NCBI GenBank assembly: GCA_019279435.1
Contig: JAAALK010000082.1
Coordinates: 19,621,116-19,685,115, forward strand
Length of the DNA: 64,000 bases
From: Zizania palustris
Taxonomy: Eukaryota > Streptophyta > Magnoliopsida > Poales > Poaceae
Reading direction: 5' to 3'
This document shows positions 35,401 through 47,104 of the stretch, piece after piece; the first letter of the stretch is position 1, and every line of letters begins with the position of its first letter. A model generated the notes under the pieces. It made no database searches and was not told where the DNA came from. It was given only the letters and a program-made list of their open reading frames with translations. Position numbers and translations under genes: made by a program.

Positions 35401-36213
35401 TCGAATAGGCCGGGCCTTCGGGTTTACAAGTAAACTGTGCTCAATGATATCCCGATCGACTCCGGTGATATCTTCGTCAGACCAAGCGAAGACATCCAAA
35501 TTTTCTTCCACTACCTTTTCCAAGGAAGTTGCAACTTCAGGAGGTAAATCTTTACCAAATTGAAAAGTGTATTCTTTACCATCTTTAACAATGACCTTCG
35601 TTGCAATCTCTCCTTCGGGACTTGGTCTCGGGAAAGACTTCTTCGAAGCTTCGGAGGAGGCTGAAAAAATTTCTTCATTATCCTGCACACTGTTTACTTG
35701 CCTCGGATCAAGAGGAGGACCGTGACCATATTCTGCCCTCCGAGCAATGGCTTGATCTCCGAAGATTGTTAGGACTCCTGCTTGTGTGGGCATCTTCATG
35801 CACAAGTAGTTGTGATGCGCCATAGCTCCGAACTGATTCAACATGCCCCGTCTGAAGATGACATTATAAGCATACGGGGCATCTATCACATCAAAGATAA
35901 CTTCTTCAGTCTGGGCTAATAAACCTTCTCCGAAGGTAACTTCCAGGCCTATCTGGCCAAGTGCATCAAGCGGAGGTCCTGCGAAGCCTTGCAGAGGACG
36001 AGCCGCTGGGAGGAGATGCTTCCTGGAAATGCATAACTGATCGAAGGCTTGCACAAAAATGATATCTGCCGAGCTACCTCCATCAATTAGCACCCTTCGG
36101 ACTTCAATCCCTGCAATATCAGCAGTGATAACCAATGGATCTGCATGCGGGAACTTAATACCAGCTGCATCCTCCGCAGAGAAAGATATCGGAACATGAG
36201 ACCACTCCGGCAT
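32410..36213 (-). CDS. GypC pol: protease, RT, RNase H, integrase (1267 aa open)
   Basis: This open frame runs without interruption to the stop at 32410 and encodes the enzymes for reverse transcription and integration of the element. Aspartic protease: VLIDGGSSADIIF (~residue 42). RT: RMPFGLRNTGATF and YMDDIVIKS (~residue 424). The RT-linked RNase H is followed by a second RNase H-like domain starting WTVYSDGAFQ with STNNIAEYEG and TDSQIV. Integrase: a His/Cys finger ending CQGCQW, then core acidic residues in GMDLIGP, VDNGTQFD and NGAVERANG. The two RNase H-like regions support the Tat lineage. The ATG at 36213 is internal: the frame continues upstream into gag through a TGA at 36268, so pol was part of one gag-pol polyprotein. 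Confidence 0.9.
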   Translation of the reverse strand: MPEWSHVPISFSAEDAAGIKFPHADPLVITADIAGIEVRRVLIDGGSSADIIFVQAFDQLCISRKHLLPAARPLQGFAGPPLDALGQIGLEVTFGEGLLAQTEEVIFDVIDAPYAYNVIFRRGMLNQFGAMAHHNYLCMKMPTQAGVLTIFGDQAIARRAEYGHGPPLDPRQVNSVQDNEEIFSASSEASKKSFPRPSPEGEIATKVIVKDGKEYTFQFGKDLPPEVATSLEKVVEENLDVFAWSDEDITGVDRDIIEHSLLVNPKARPIRQGLRKMSAERAALAKDEVEKLLKAGIIREVAHTEWLANPVFVRKKSSGKWRMCIDFTSLNKACPRDPYPMPRIDQLVDSTAGSELLSFLDAYSGYHQIWLKREDEIKTSFVTPSGVFCYVRMPFGLRNTGATFSRLVAKALGHQLGRNVEAYMDDIVIKSALKHQHSLDLAETFNSLRACGIRLNPEKCIFGAKAGKLLGYLVSSRGIEASPTQITALQKMAPPKNLKQVQKLTGRLAALSRFLSRSAERSLPIFKALKGSEDFAWTPECQKSFEDIKDYLSNLATLTVPIADETLLLYLAATGSAVSAVLVREVDFNGKLVQNPVYFVSEALSGAKTRYSELEKFVYALIMASRKLRHYFLAHNVIVPTSYPLGDMLRSKDSTGRIGKWAVELAPFGISFLARTAIKSQVLADFVEEWTPPANLTPEKSNDGVWTVYSDGAFQASGAGIGAVLISPSGQRAKYSARLNFKSTNNIAEYEGILLGLRKARALGATRIIIKTDSQIVAGHVDKSFQVRHPQLAKYLEEIRKIEAHFKGISIRSIPRAENVQADILAKAAAGAVDVPEEAFYEELNIPSVPQIASTEILCIPSADWKDSIIELLQGGTNLPEEPQLSRLKLRARSYQLINGILYKAGVCSPLLRCISQAEGQEILREIHGGLCGSHLAPRALAGKTLRQGLYWPTITADAESLVRTCQGCQWMGRRSHRPPTALQVIAPVWPMARWGMDLIGPFPLAKGNLKFAVVAIEYFSKWVEAEPLTAITSNNVQKFFWKNIICRFGVPRYLTVDNGTQFDTEPFRKFCEDLGIQLCFAAVRHPQSNGAVERANGNILSGLNRRIVGLSKGLWTEELPKILWSIRTTQTRSTGFTLFRLLFGDEAMTPTELKGGSFRSTEPDIEEERQASLDLSEETRLRAVANLSKYHQQTKAWYDPKVKLSELRPGHLVLRSIIAPGKLGNKWEGPYLIVRSGRPGSFKLANLEGEELAHTWHAEHLKRYFA

Positions 36214-36267
36214 TGCAGCTGCAGATGACGAAGTTCCAATATGACCTACTTCCCGAACGTACTCTCT

Positions 36268-37807
36268 TCACTGTCTCTTGGACATGCTTCCGAGGGTACC
36301 TCCTCCGGAGATAGGGAGAACTACTATCTTTCCTCTATCTTGCCCTTCCTCTTGCTTCGGAGGTGGCATAACATTGGCCACCGGAGGGTGCCTTGCAGCA
36401 TCAAAATTTTCTATCCGCGCCACAGCTTGGACCGGCTCCGGGCACGCTGCTGCTGCTGGACTTCTGTCGGTACTACCTCGACCCGAAGTTCTCTCCAAGT
36501 ACTCTCCCCTTAGGGTAAGGATAGCCTTGCAAGTGTCAGTTGCATGGCTTCGATTTTCTCCATGAATACAGCAAAAAAGGGTCTGGCCCTTGCCAGCCGT
36601 TTTCCCTGGCGGCCTCCAGTCGCTGGCCTTGTTCCCCGTAGACTGTGGAGCTCTTGATGCAAACTTCTGTGGGGGTGCAATTAATATTCAAGACTTCAGA
36701 GCGAGGGTGCTTTTGCCCTCTTCTTCGATCATGTTGCACTTCGAAGACTGGTTCCTGCGGCTGTGCCGAAGTCTTCACTTTTGCTTTAACTTCTTGCAAT
36801 ACAGTCGAAGTAGCAGCAGTCCTCCGAAGCCAACCCTCTTCTGACCTCGCATACTCCTCGAAATATGACATCAACTGCGAAACTAAGGAGATGCTCTTCC
36901 GATGCAATTTATCCAGAAGGCCTTGATGACTGACGCCTTCCCGAGCCGCATCAACCACTGAGGATGTGGACAGCCCCCGAATTTGCGACTTCGTATGAGC
37001 GAAGCGCTTGAAGTACTGCCTCAATGTTTCTCCGGGGAGCTGTTTCACCTGGAAAAGGCTTCCTGTTGACATGGGAGGCACGAAGGTGCCCTGAAAGTTA
37101 CTTATAAACTTCCTCTTCAACTGCGACCACGAATTGATTGATCCTGGCTTTAAAGACCAGAACCATCTCAACGCCACTCCTTGAAGAGCTAACGGGAAGC
37201 ACTTCGCCATAGTGTCTCTGACTCCGCCGCTAGCTTCAATCGCTAGGGCATAAGAACGCGCGAACTCTCCGGGATCTTCATCTCCGGCATACTTGCAGAG
37301 CTTCGAAGTTTTAAACTTTGGATCAAAGCGAACCTTCTGCAGCTCAGGATGCAACGGAGATTCATTGTCGTAAGAGGCGTTCTCCGGGGCTTCGGGATAA
37401 TCAAGATCATCGTCTTCGGGCACTTCGGGGATAGTTGGGATGGCTTGAGAGCGAAGCCTGTCCGCAGCTTCTTGTCGCCATCTTGCCACCTCAGCTTGAA
37501 GGTTGGCCATTTGAGTGGCCATATCTCCAAGGTTATCTTCATCTCCTCCGGAAGGACCTTCCGGGTCTTGAGAACTGGTAGGATCAGTTCGAATCGGAAT
37601 GGAGGGTGGAGAAGTGACTCCGGGCTGTCGGAGTATGGAAGGGGTTGGCGGAGAGGCTTCGTATCCTCGAGGGATAGAAGCCCCTTCCGGAGTTTGCGGA
37701 GGGAAAGCCGAAGACCCTCCGACTTCAACTGTGTCGAAGGGTATCTCTCCGGAGATCCGAGAGGACCTCCGAGTGGGATTGCGAGGTGCGCTCCGCTTAG
37801 GAGGCAT
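36268..37807 (-). pseudogene. GypC gag, broken by a 4-base insertion and a stop
   Basis: It starts at ATG 37807 (MPPKRSAPRNPTRRSS). The capsid region includes KFKTSKLCKYAGDEDPGEFA, EASGGVRDTMAKCFPLAL and GETLRQYFKRFAHTKSQI. Near 36679-36685 four extra bases (aatt, against GypA) shift the frame. The original frame then continues to a zinc-finger-like CCIHGENRSHATDTC and a TGA at 36268. Beyond it the same frame runs into pol, so the ancestral product was a single gag-pol polyprotein. Both lesions look recent given the LTR identity. The upstream leader to the PBS is only ~40 bases. Confidence 0.85.
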
Positions 37808-37849
37808 GATGTAAGAAGTTGGTAGAGAACGAAGTTTTTCGGACTAGGT

Positions 37850-37867
37850 TCCCCACGGACGGCGCCA
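37850..37867 (-). other. GypC primer binding site
   Basis: TGGCGCCGTCCGTGGGGA on the minus strand, two bases inside the 5' LTR. Identical to GypI and GypF. Confidence 0.85.
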
Positions 37868-37869
37868 AC

Positions 37870-38364
37870 TGTTGGCGTAAAAGATTACGCTAACAGGTTT
37901 CTGTAGAAAAGAAACTAACAAACGAAGTGTTTGTGAAGCAAACTGTTCTAAGCCTCCGAAAGGATAATAACTTAGAATAGTTCGAAAGTGTGTATTGAAT
38001 AACTTGTATTCGGTCCCTATTACAGGGTGAATTGGGGGGTATTTATAGGCCCAAACATTAAGGAAAAGACCTATTTACCCCTCTATTAAAACCGACATAG
38101 TGGAAACTATTCGGTTCCCTTAATAGGGCTAAAATGGTAAAAGACTAATCTAATGAGAAAGAAGATAAGTCTTCCATATTAGCTGGCAGAAAAGATCTTG
38201 AAGGGCTTTAGTTCGAAGATATACTCCGAACCGATGCCTATCCTCGTGCTTCGAACCAGGTTCCGAGCATCTTCGAAGATGGTCTTCTGGGAACCTTCGA
38301 ACTGGCTGACTGCCTTTATGTTGCTTCGGCAATAACCCCGAAGATGAGATATTTTCCCCCAACA
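37870..38364 (-). repeat. GypC 5' LTR (495 bp)
   Basis: Same ends and length as 26898-27392. The TATAAATA box on the sense strand is at 38040-38047, which would drive gag-pol transcription leftwards. Confidence 0.95.
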
Positions 38365-38577
38365 GCAGTCCTGCCTAAACATGCTAGATTCAAGACTAAG
38401 CAGTGAGCATGATTTGATTTTGGAAAGAAGAATCATGCACATAATGTTTCAGACATATTAAATAGAGCTGAGTTTGACATGATTTCATGAATTAAAATCA
38501 GGCATATAAGTGCAAAAGATGTAAATGCAATTTCACACACAATGAGCATATGCAAGACAATCAAAATCTGCTCCCCC

Positions 38578-41500
38578 TCACAAAATACTGTAAGGGTGAC
38601 AAACACCAAGTTCCCCACGAAAGTAGGCAAAACGAGAAGCATCGAGGGGTTTTGTGAAAATATCGGCTAGCTGGTGTTGGGTATCAACATATTGAAGTTC
38701 AATATCACCCTTCTCATTATGATCTCTGAGAAAATGATATCGCACATCAATGTGTTTGGGTCTAGAATGCTGAACCGGGTTGTTTGCAATACAAATAGCA
38801 CCAGTGTTATCACATCAAAGTGGAACACTCTTATAATCTAACCCGAAATACCGCAAAGTAGAAACCATCCACAAAATCTGAGAGCAACAGTTAGCTACAG
38901 CAACATATTCGGCCTTAGCCGTCGATTGTGCAACACTAGACTGTTTGCGAGAAGACCAGCAAACCAGAGAAGTACCCAGAAAATGACAAGTACCAGAGGT
39001 ACTTTTCCTATCAATCCTACACCCAGCAAAATCCGCATTGGAATAACCTCGAAGACACAAAGAGGAAGACGCAGAATACCAAATGCCAAATTCAAGGGTA
39101 TGTTTGAGATACCTAAGAATGTGCTTTACCGCTTGGCGGTGCGAAGCTCGTGGTGAGGCCTGAAAACGAGCGCACATACACACTGCAAAGTGTATGTCCG
39201 GCCTCGTAGCAGTCAAGTAGAGGAGGGAGCCGATCATGCTTCAGAACTCCTTCTGATCTACGACTTCTCCTTCCTCGTAAGGATCCAATGCTATCGAAGT
39301 AGCCATCGGAGTAGCGAGGGGCTTCGCATCAGCCATGTCGAATTTCTTGAGCAGGTCCTTGGTGTACTTCGTCTGGTGGACGAATGTACCTTGTTTGCTT
39401 TGCTTGATTTGCAAACCAAGGAAAAATGTGAGTTCGCCCATCATGAACATCTCGAACTCCCTGCTCATGGTATCTGCAAACTCGGCAACTAAAGGATGAG
39501 AAGAGCCACCGAACATGATATCATCCACATAAATCTGAGCTAGCAGGAAATCTTTGCCATGCTTGAGAGTGAACAGGGTTTTATCAACAGATCCCATCAA
39601 ATACCCTCGCTCAAGCAGAAAAGACATAAGTCTATCATACCATGCCCGAGGGGCCTGCTTGAGTCCATAAAGAGCCTTATGAAGTTTAATGACTTTATGT
39701 GGGTATTTGGGGTTTTCAAAGCCAGGGGCTTGTTTTACATAAACATCTTTGCCTATGAAGCCATTAAGAAAAGCACTTTTTACATCCATTTGATAGAGTT
39801 TGAATCCCCGGGATGTCGCAAAGGCAAGGAAAATCCTAATGGCCTCAAGACGAGCAACAGGTGCAAAAGTTTCAGTAAAATCAATCCCTTCTAATTGAGA
39901 ATAACCCTGAGCTACAAGTCTAGCCTTGTTTCTAACTACAGCCCCATCCTCCCCTTGTTTGTTTTTGAACATCCATTTTGTTCCAATGAAATGAACATTT
40001 GGTGGAGGATCAACTAAAGTCCAGACTTGGTTTCTCTCAAAATTTTCAAGTTCTTCATGCATGGCATTGATCCAACTAGAATCAGAAAGTGCATGACTAA
40101 CATCTAAGGGCTCGAAAGAAGCAAAAAAATCGGAATCAATGAAATGAGCATGAGAACGTGTTACCCTTTGATCAAGCTCACCAATGATCTGCCTGGGAGG
40201 ATGCATCCTTCGAACATGATGTGGAGCCTCGCGGCGGGATGCAGTCTCCCCCTCAACTTGTGCGTTGGAGTGGTCCAAAATGACCGATGTCGAGGCAGTT
40301 GCTTCGGGACCTTGTGCCGAAGTGGTTGAAGCGGGGTTGGCTTCGGGGGTTGATGTCGAGCGTAGTAGGGGTTCATCCTCGAAATCTCCGGGATCTTCTT
40401 CTTCGAAGATGGTCTGCTCCATGTCGTGTTCATTCACCTGTTCAAAAGTGGAACTAACAGAGGGGGTTGATTCATCAAAAGTCACATCACATGACTTGAT
40501 GACAATGTTAGTTTCCAAATTATAAACACGATAAGAATGACCATGTGTAGTGTAACCCAAAAAGATGCCGTCAAAAGAACGCGACTCAAATTTGTCCAAA
40601 TTACCACGTTTTAGGATAAAGCAACGACAGCCAAAAACTCGAAGATGAGTAACCTTGGGCTGTCTCCCAAAACGTAGCTCATAAGATGTCAAGTTCAAAA
40701 TTGAGCGCAAGAAAATTCAGTTTGAGATGTAACAAGCAGTATTCATGGCCTCAGCCCAGAATTTTCTAGGAGTCCTGTGCTCATCGAGCATAATCCTAGC
40801 CATCTCAACCAAAGTGCGGTTCTTTATCTCAACAACACCGTTCTGTTGAGGAACCCGCGGAGCAGAGAATTGATGTTCTATGCCATGCTCCATGCAAAAG
40901 TAAACAAAGAGATTGTTCTTGAACTCAGTGCCATTATCACTTCGAATGAATTTCAATCCACCAGGGAGTTCAGTGAAAAATCTAAAAGCCAAGCTCCAAA
41001 AGTGTGAAAACACTTCATCCTTGCTGGCAAGAAAGAAGACCCAAGAGTAGCGAGAGAAATCGTCAACAATGAATAATACATACCACTTGCCGCCTAAAGA
41101 ACTAACCCGAGAAGGACCTACAGTGTCCATGTGGAGAAGTTCTCCGGGTTGTTCAATCAACACTGTGGTGACTGGCGAGTGCAAAGTGGCAATCATTTTT
41201 CCATGTCGACATGGAGCGCAAACTAAATTCTTCTCAAACTTGAGCTTGGGCAATCCTCGGATCAGACCTAGGGCAGTCAGACGAGCAAGCAACTCAAAGC
41301 TCATATGCCCTAGTCTCCTATGCCACTTCCAAAGCTTAGAAGTCGAATGTGCAACAAGACAATGAGAAGAACCAGATGACTTAGAAAAATCAGCTCCAAA
41401 AACTCTCCCAACTCTAATGATCTTACAGACCACAACGCCATCAGAATTGAGTACTTGCGAAGTATCACGATGGAATCGCACTTTGAAGCCCTCATCAAGC

Positions 41501-44211
41501 AATTGAGATACAGAAAGCAAATTCTATCCCAAGTTTTCAACCAATGCAACATCTTTGAGAGTGAAATTCGAGTTGATTCTTACCACACCTTTACCTTTCA
41601 CTCTACTCCTTCGATTGTTGCCGAAGGTGATATGTTCCTTTTGCTTGGTTGCTGTGAGGCTGGAGAACCATGCTGCATCTCCGGTCATATGGCGCGAACA
41701 ACCGGAGTCCATGATCCATGTGCCCTCCAAGCCTCGGTCTGGCACCTACACATGATAAGATAACCTCGATCGCTCAGTGCTGGGGTGAGTGAATACATGA
41801 CGAGGCATCCAGCACTGAGTGATACGAGTAGTAGGGACAGTAAAAGTAGACTGTCTACGCACAAGATAATCAGAATGATGCAAAGTGTGAGGTCTACCTA
41901 CATGCTGTGATCTAAAAGCATGATGAGGTCTCCTACTCTGACGAGGTACAAAGCTACTCGCCCGGGGTCTACCATCATATGGAACATGGTGAACACCTCG
42001 AGGAGCAAAACCTCTCCGAGAAGTACGAGGAGCCTCGAAAACAGGACGAGAGTAAAACTCAGACTCATGCATACCTAAAGATGGGTAGTGCATGTTCTGG
42101 AACCTCGTCGCCTGAGAGCGTCGCCCATCCTTGATGCGACGAAAACAGAACCCAACCAAATGACCCGCCCGCTGACAATAGGAACAATGAAACACTCTCC
42201 TGGGGGCACTCACATCGGTCATGGGAGAAATCCTCACAGGCTCATTGGGCTTCTGCTGAGTGGTTTTCTTGGGAGGAATTTTCTTTGTGGGAGGAGTGGT
42301 TTTCTTCAGAGTTCGGGTAGGATTTTTGGCTGATGGAGTGTCTAACAGAGCTCTCTTTTTCTCTAAGGTAGTGGGTGAGGTAAAAACAGTTTTGTTCTCA
42401 CTGTCTGAAGGAATCCTCTCAAAACCCAATCCTAGAGATAAACCTGCCCTATCAGCACACATCTTGGTCTTGGCCAAGAGCAAATCCATCCTACCCTTTC
42501 CTTCAGTGCATTTGTTAACGACAAAAACAAGGTATTCATTTTCAGTCATGAGGTTCTCAACTCGCTCTCTAACAGTGCCTAGCTGGTCCTTAAGGGTTAT
42601 GCATGTGTCACACACAGGGTGCACATCCTTAGAACTACTGGCCCTCTTGAATCTAGCCTCTAAGTCCTGAACATGCGTATCGCGTAAATCAATGCTCTCA
42701 CGTAATAAGGGGCAATTCAAGCATTCAATTATATCATTAGGACTAGAATCCACCATCAAAAGTTGCTTCTGTGAAGTCTCAAGCCCAGAAAGAGTTTGAG
42801 CATGCACAGAACGCAACTGAGCAAGCTCACCCATGACAACAGTGCAAGATTCACATTCAACATCATTAATCCTAGACTTAAGCATGGCATAATCAGTAGA
42901 AACAGATTCTAGCCTAAGTCTAAGGTCTTTTCTATCTCTAGTGGCTTGCACAAGTAATCTATCCTGACCAAGAACAACTTCATTCAGTTCATCTAATTTA
43001 ATTGAAAGCTGGTCATAGGATAGAGGTACCTCAGATGAGTCAAGCTCATCGCCGCTGTGATCGCTGTCGGCCATGAAGCAAAGGCCGGTGAAATCTTGTC
43101 CCTTCTTCTCCTTCTTCTCCTCCTTCCTTGGGGACTCCTCCTCCTCATCAGAGTTCGACTCCTCAGTTGAGGAAGTGTCGATTTCGCTGAGAGCAGCAAC
43201 AAATACTCTGGAAGCGGCTTTGGCTATCCTCTTAGCCACCTTGCCGTGCTTACCCTTCACAAAGGGTTTCCTCTCCTTTTTGTGGTATCTGGGGCGCTCA
43301 CTCTCATCTCTCTTCTTGAGTTTTGGGCAATTGGCGTTGATGTGAGAAGTGTCTCCACACTCCAAACAACCACTAAAACCACCTCTCCTCTGATCCCGTC
43401 TCTCATGGTGAAAAAGGGTGAACCTTCTTGCAATGAGAGCAACCTCGTCATCATCCAGAGTATCCACCTGCTCCTTAGTGACGAAGACCAGGGAGGACAA
43501 AGCAAAACCATCTGCAAAAACACAAGTGCCTGATGTGCTTGGTTCTGCAGTGGTGCCACGGCTAGTGCTAGAAACCAATGCCAATGGCTGTGGTAAGGAG
43601 TTCCTATGCACTGCAAGAGATGCCTTGGCAATCTCTGTGGACTTCAGCTTGCTGAAGAGCTCATCGCAGGTCAATGTGTCATAACATGTGGACTCCTCAA
43701 TGCTGGATATCTTCACTTCCCATATGCTACGATCAAGAGCATAGAGAAGCTTCATAGCCCTATCATGATCATTGTAAGCAAGCGTCCCGTTGGACCGCAA
43801 GTTACTCACTATCGCATCAAAGCGAGAAAACATGGCATCTATAGATTCACCGGGTGCCTGCACAAACAGCTGATATAGTTGATTGTATGTGCTTTGGTGC
43901 CTGGCCTTAATCTGTGTAGAGCCCTCATGAAAAATAGTGAGTGTAGTCCAAATCTCCCTAGCTGTCCTAAGGTGCTGCACCCTATCAAACTCACTCCGGC
44001 TCAAACCAATGAACATTATGTTTCTAGCCTTGGAGTTGGCATTATACTGATCCTTCTCAGTTTGAGAGGTGCAAGTTTTAGGGATGGATTATTGTGAGTC
44101 CACAATCTCCCAAATTGCATTTCCTTGGCTTAGAAAGTAAGCCTCCATGCGCACCTTCCAGTATGCAAAATCAGTCCCATCGAATAGAGGTATTTTACTA
44201 ACTCTGTCCAT
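38578..44211 (-). pseudogene. CopB gag-pol, one frame with six stops
   Basis: From ATG at 44211 (MDRVSKIPLFDG) to TGA at 38578 is exactly 1878 codons in a single frame, with no frameshift. Premature stops lie near 44090 (TAA), at 41746 (TAG), 41524 (TAG), 40717 (TGA), 39241 (TGA) and 38815 (TGA). The gag is long with two zinc knuckles, CLECGDTSHINANC and CSYCQRAGHLVGFC, and a Ser/Glu-rich and Pro/Arg-rich tail. Protease: WIMDSGCSRHMTG. Integrase: HRRLGHMS with CAPCRHGK, then FIVDDFSRYSWVF and RSDNGTEF. RT: KSAFLNG and YVDDIMFGG. RNase H: ATRPDIHFAV to QLADIFTKPLD. The domain order PR-INT-RT-RH is diagnostic of Ty1/copia. Several stops fit CGA to TGA. Confidence 0.92.
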
Positions 44212-44259
44212 GTCGCCAATGAATCACAAAACTAGTTAAGGTCAATTGGCGATCTTAAC

Positions 44260-44273
44260 CCACTCTAATACCA
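44260..44273 (-). other. CopB primer binding site (tRNA-iMet type)
   Basis: TGGTATTAGAGTGG on the minus strand, two bases after the 5' LTR, resembles the initiator-Met PBS TGGTATCAGAGC common to plant copia elements. Confidence 0.75.
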
Positions 44274-44275
44274 AT

Positions 44276-46391
44276 TGTTGGACCGGAAACGATGACAAGA
44301 GGGGGATGAATGAGAGCTTTTAAAATTTTAGACTAAAAATAGCCTTCTGTTTTAATTCTGTCTTCTGTGGAACAGGCTTCGAACACACCCTTCGAAGTTC
44401 TGGTTCGGAGGTATTTCAAAAGGAGCAAAAGTTCGACGCCAAGAAGACTTCGCTCCACACACAACCCTGAAAATTCAGCTCTGCTAAGTCAGTGCAGGCT
44501 CCGCACACAGGGTGCCTTCGAGCAGGCTTCGCACTTCACCCTTCGCAAGAGCGGACTTCCCTCTGAGGACTTCGATCAGCTCTGCTAAGTCAGTGCAGGC
44601 TCAGCACACTGGGTGCCTTCGAGCAGGCTTCGCACTTCACCCTTCGCAAGAGCAGACTTCCCTCTGTGGACTTCGACCAAATACTCAGCGCTAGCAACTG
44701 GTACTAGGCTTCGCACTTCGGAGGTCTAAACGCACACTGAACACACTTCGCCGAGGACTTCGACAAGGGAAGAAAATGGGCTTCGAACAGTGCTTCGCTA
44801 GTAATCAGAGAGGTCTAGCCTCTAGTTTACACAGAGCGAACAGACACTGAAAAACACACTTCACCCAGACAGACTTCTCACACACCTCTCCAGAAAAACT
44901 CACAAGAAGATGGTGCACAGAGAAATCAAAGCATGCGGTGCAACACAGAATACAAGTTCAAGCACAAATGAGAACAGAATCAAAGTTTCATTACTTGAAC
45001 AGGGACCACAAATTGAACTTACAGGATGAACACAAGAGTATGTGGCGGCTAACACAGGAGCTCAAAAATGACTGCTCAAAGTGTTAATGTGACCTAGCTA
45101 GTCTCCACTATTTATAGGCACTATTCAGCCCTGTGAATAGACTACTTTACCCTGGTTTTGTCTCATCAGAATAGGGGGGTACAGCTGGTAGTCTACTTTA
45201 TTCGGAGGCTTCTTTTGTCAGCTTCACATAGGGGACAACACCTTCTTTTGCAAAGCAGACACGGTCAGCCTTTGTAGTTTTGGATTCTTCTGAAGCCCCC
45301 GTTCGCACGTGAGGGGTCTGGTAACTTCGGTGAGAAGCCTTGAGCCTGACGGCCTTCGCTTCACCGAAGTCACCCTTCGATACAGAGACGGTTTTGAGCC
45401 AAAGCCGTCAAAGCCCTTAGTCCTTCGCACCAACACCTTCTCCCAGCTCGAACTCCGTCAGTCCGTGTACCGAAACCGTGCATGGCTGAAGTACCTCACG
45501 TGAGCCTCACTCTGGAGTCAGCCTCCCTCTGGAGTCATCCTCACTCCAGAGCCAGCCTCACTCCGAAGTTAGCTTCACTCCGGAGCCAGCCTCACTCCGA
45601 AGCCCCACCTTCGGAGTACCACCCTTCGAAGTCCCTCCTTCGTCCAAGGCCTCCGCATGAAGCATTCCATGAGCACTTCGTCACAGTGTCTCTCCCCAAG
45701 CACACTCCTCGACGATCCTCACCCAGACCATGCCTTCGATGCACCTCGACTTCTGAGACCTTCGTCGGGTATACCTTCGAGTGCCTCCCTCCGGAGCACA
45801 CTTCGAATGCCCCGACTCATCGCTGAGGACTTTGTCCACCATACTTCGAAGTCACTTCATTCGGAGTACCCTTCGAAGTGCCTTGCCTCTGAGGACTTCG
45901 TCTCGGGTACATTCACCCGGAGCCATGCATGCTCCGCACTCTCTGCCTTCTCCTGGGGAAACTCGACCCGAGGTCTGACCACGACCCCTTCGCAGCCTTC
46001 ATGACAGAGCTCCCCGCTCGCCTGGCATCAAGCCTACTGCTTGACCCAGGTTCACTTGCTGCGAACCATCCGTTGCCTCCGTAGTCACCTGCGCACCACA
46101 AACAAACAGACAAGTGTATCCAGTACCCCGGAGACCTCTCCGGGAAAGCAACCTCCGATACACAATCCGGTGTACCGCCCAAAATACCGAGACCTTTGGT
46201 ACGACCAAGTCATTGTGTACTGTCGGACCCCTCCGACAGGCACACTCCACTGCAACAGCTGCAGCAAACAGAGCCCACCGAACCCTTCGGTGAAACAACC
46301 TCCGAACCCCTTCGGAGGGACCCCTTCGAATCAGAGGATAAAAACTGTCAATCACTCATCACAGACTCTGAAAGCAACCCTTGGTTTCTCA
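44276..46391 (-). repeat. CopB 5' LTR (2116 bp)
   Basis: The boundary TGTTGGACC is at 44276 and TTTCTCA at 46391. TATAAATAG on the sense strand is at 45108-45116. It carries a single copy of the 87-base unit duplicated in the 3' LTR. The open frames 45482-46004 are not conserved proteins. Confidence 0.88.
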
Positions 46392-46396
46392 CAGAG

Positions 46397-47104
46397 AAAG
46401 AAAGAATTGCGGAGACAAATTACGGCGTCACACTGATCAAAAAATGGGGAAATTTTGAGGAACTCAGATTTTTCATTAGTTGAGTTAACCCTAACCCTAG
46501 GGGGTTGGGGCCTATTTATAGGCAGCCCAACAAAAGAAAAAAAGACAAATTTACCCCTAGGGTAAATTACACAGACGCTAAAAATAAAAATGGAAAAGAC
46601 CGAAATGCCCTTAGGGTTTTTTACAGACTCGACTAACACAGACTGTGGGCCTAAAGGCAAAATAGTAAAATCCTAAATAAAGATAAATTATACTGATGTG
46701 GAGCTTTCGTAGCAGCTACAGCTTCGCCTTAGAATGGTCAGATCTGAGATCAGCGGTCATCAGTTTTGCGCCAAAACTGACAAATCGTCCACCGTCTTCG
46801 CACCGGGTAACCAGATTGGGCCGGCCCGATTCCGCGGCTCCCTTAGCCTAGCAATCGCTCACCGCCCGTGTACCTGAGTCAATCCCGGTCAACAGACCAG
46901 TGGATCCTCTACCGCTCCTAGCCCATGTAGTCGGATTGGGCCGGCCCGACTCCGCAGCCCCTCTGCCCGGTAGTCGCTCGCCGCCCGTGTACCCGAGTCA
47001 CACGCGGCCCAGACACGGCAGGTCTCATCTTCTCTTGACTTCCGTTGATAATCACTCATCACATCTAGAGCCATGAGGCTCATGATCTTCATCATGGCTC
47101 CTAA
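46397..47104 (-). repeat. CopH 3' LTR, U3-side part
   Basis: It shares the 'ccgggtacccggattgggccggcccga' blocks with CopE, CopG and CopL. The end, ggctcctaa, matches the CopE end ggctcctca. TATAAATAG on the sense strand is at 46512-46520. Together with 22853-23711 it gives about 1.57 kb of LTR. Confidence 0.75.

Larger units (their letters stand above)
26898..38364 (-). mobile_element. GypC: young Tat gypsy element nested in CopB (11467 bp)
   Basis: Two 495-bp LTRs differ at only four positions by eye (about 0.8%). The target duplication gcagt is perfect (26893-26897, 38365-38369). Internal order on the minus strand: PBS, gag, pol, tandem repeats, then a convergent gene on the + strand, then the PPT. 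Pol and the antisense gene are open; gag has a 4-base insertion and there is one stop at the gag-pol boundary. It is the most complete reference copy of the family in the window. Confidence 0.95.
23712..46391 (-). mobile_element. CopB: SIRE-type Ty1/copia element, interrupted by GypC
   Basis: Both LTRs (TGTTGGACC...TTTCTCA), a gag-pol frame, PBS and PPT are present, flanked by a cagag duplication (23707-23711, 46392-46396). Without GypC it would be about 11.2 kb. The LTRs exceed 2 kb, the gag is very long with two zinc knuckles, and pol follows in one frame, all as in the SIRE/Maximus group. No envelope-like ORF lies between pol and the 3' LTR. Six stop codons inactivate it. Confidence 0.9.
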
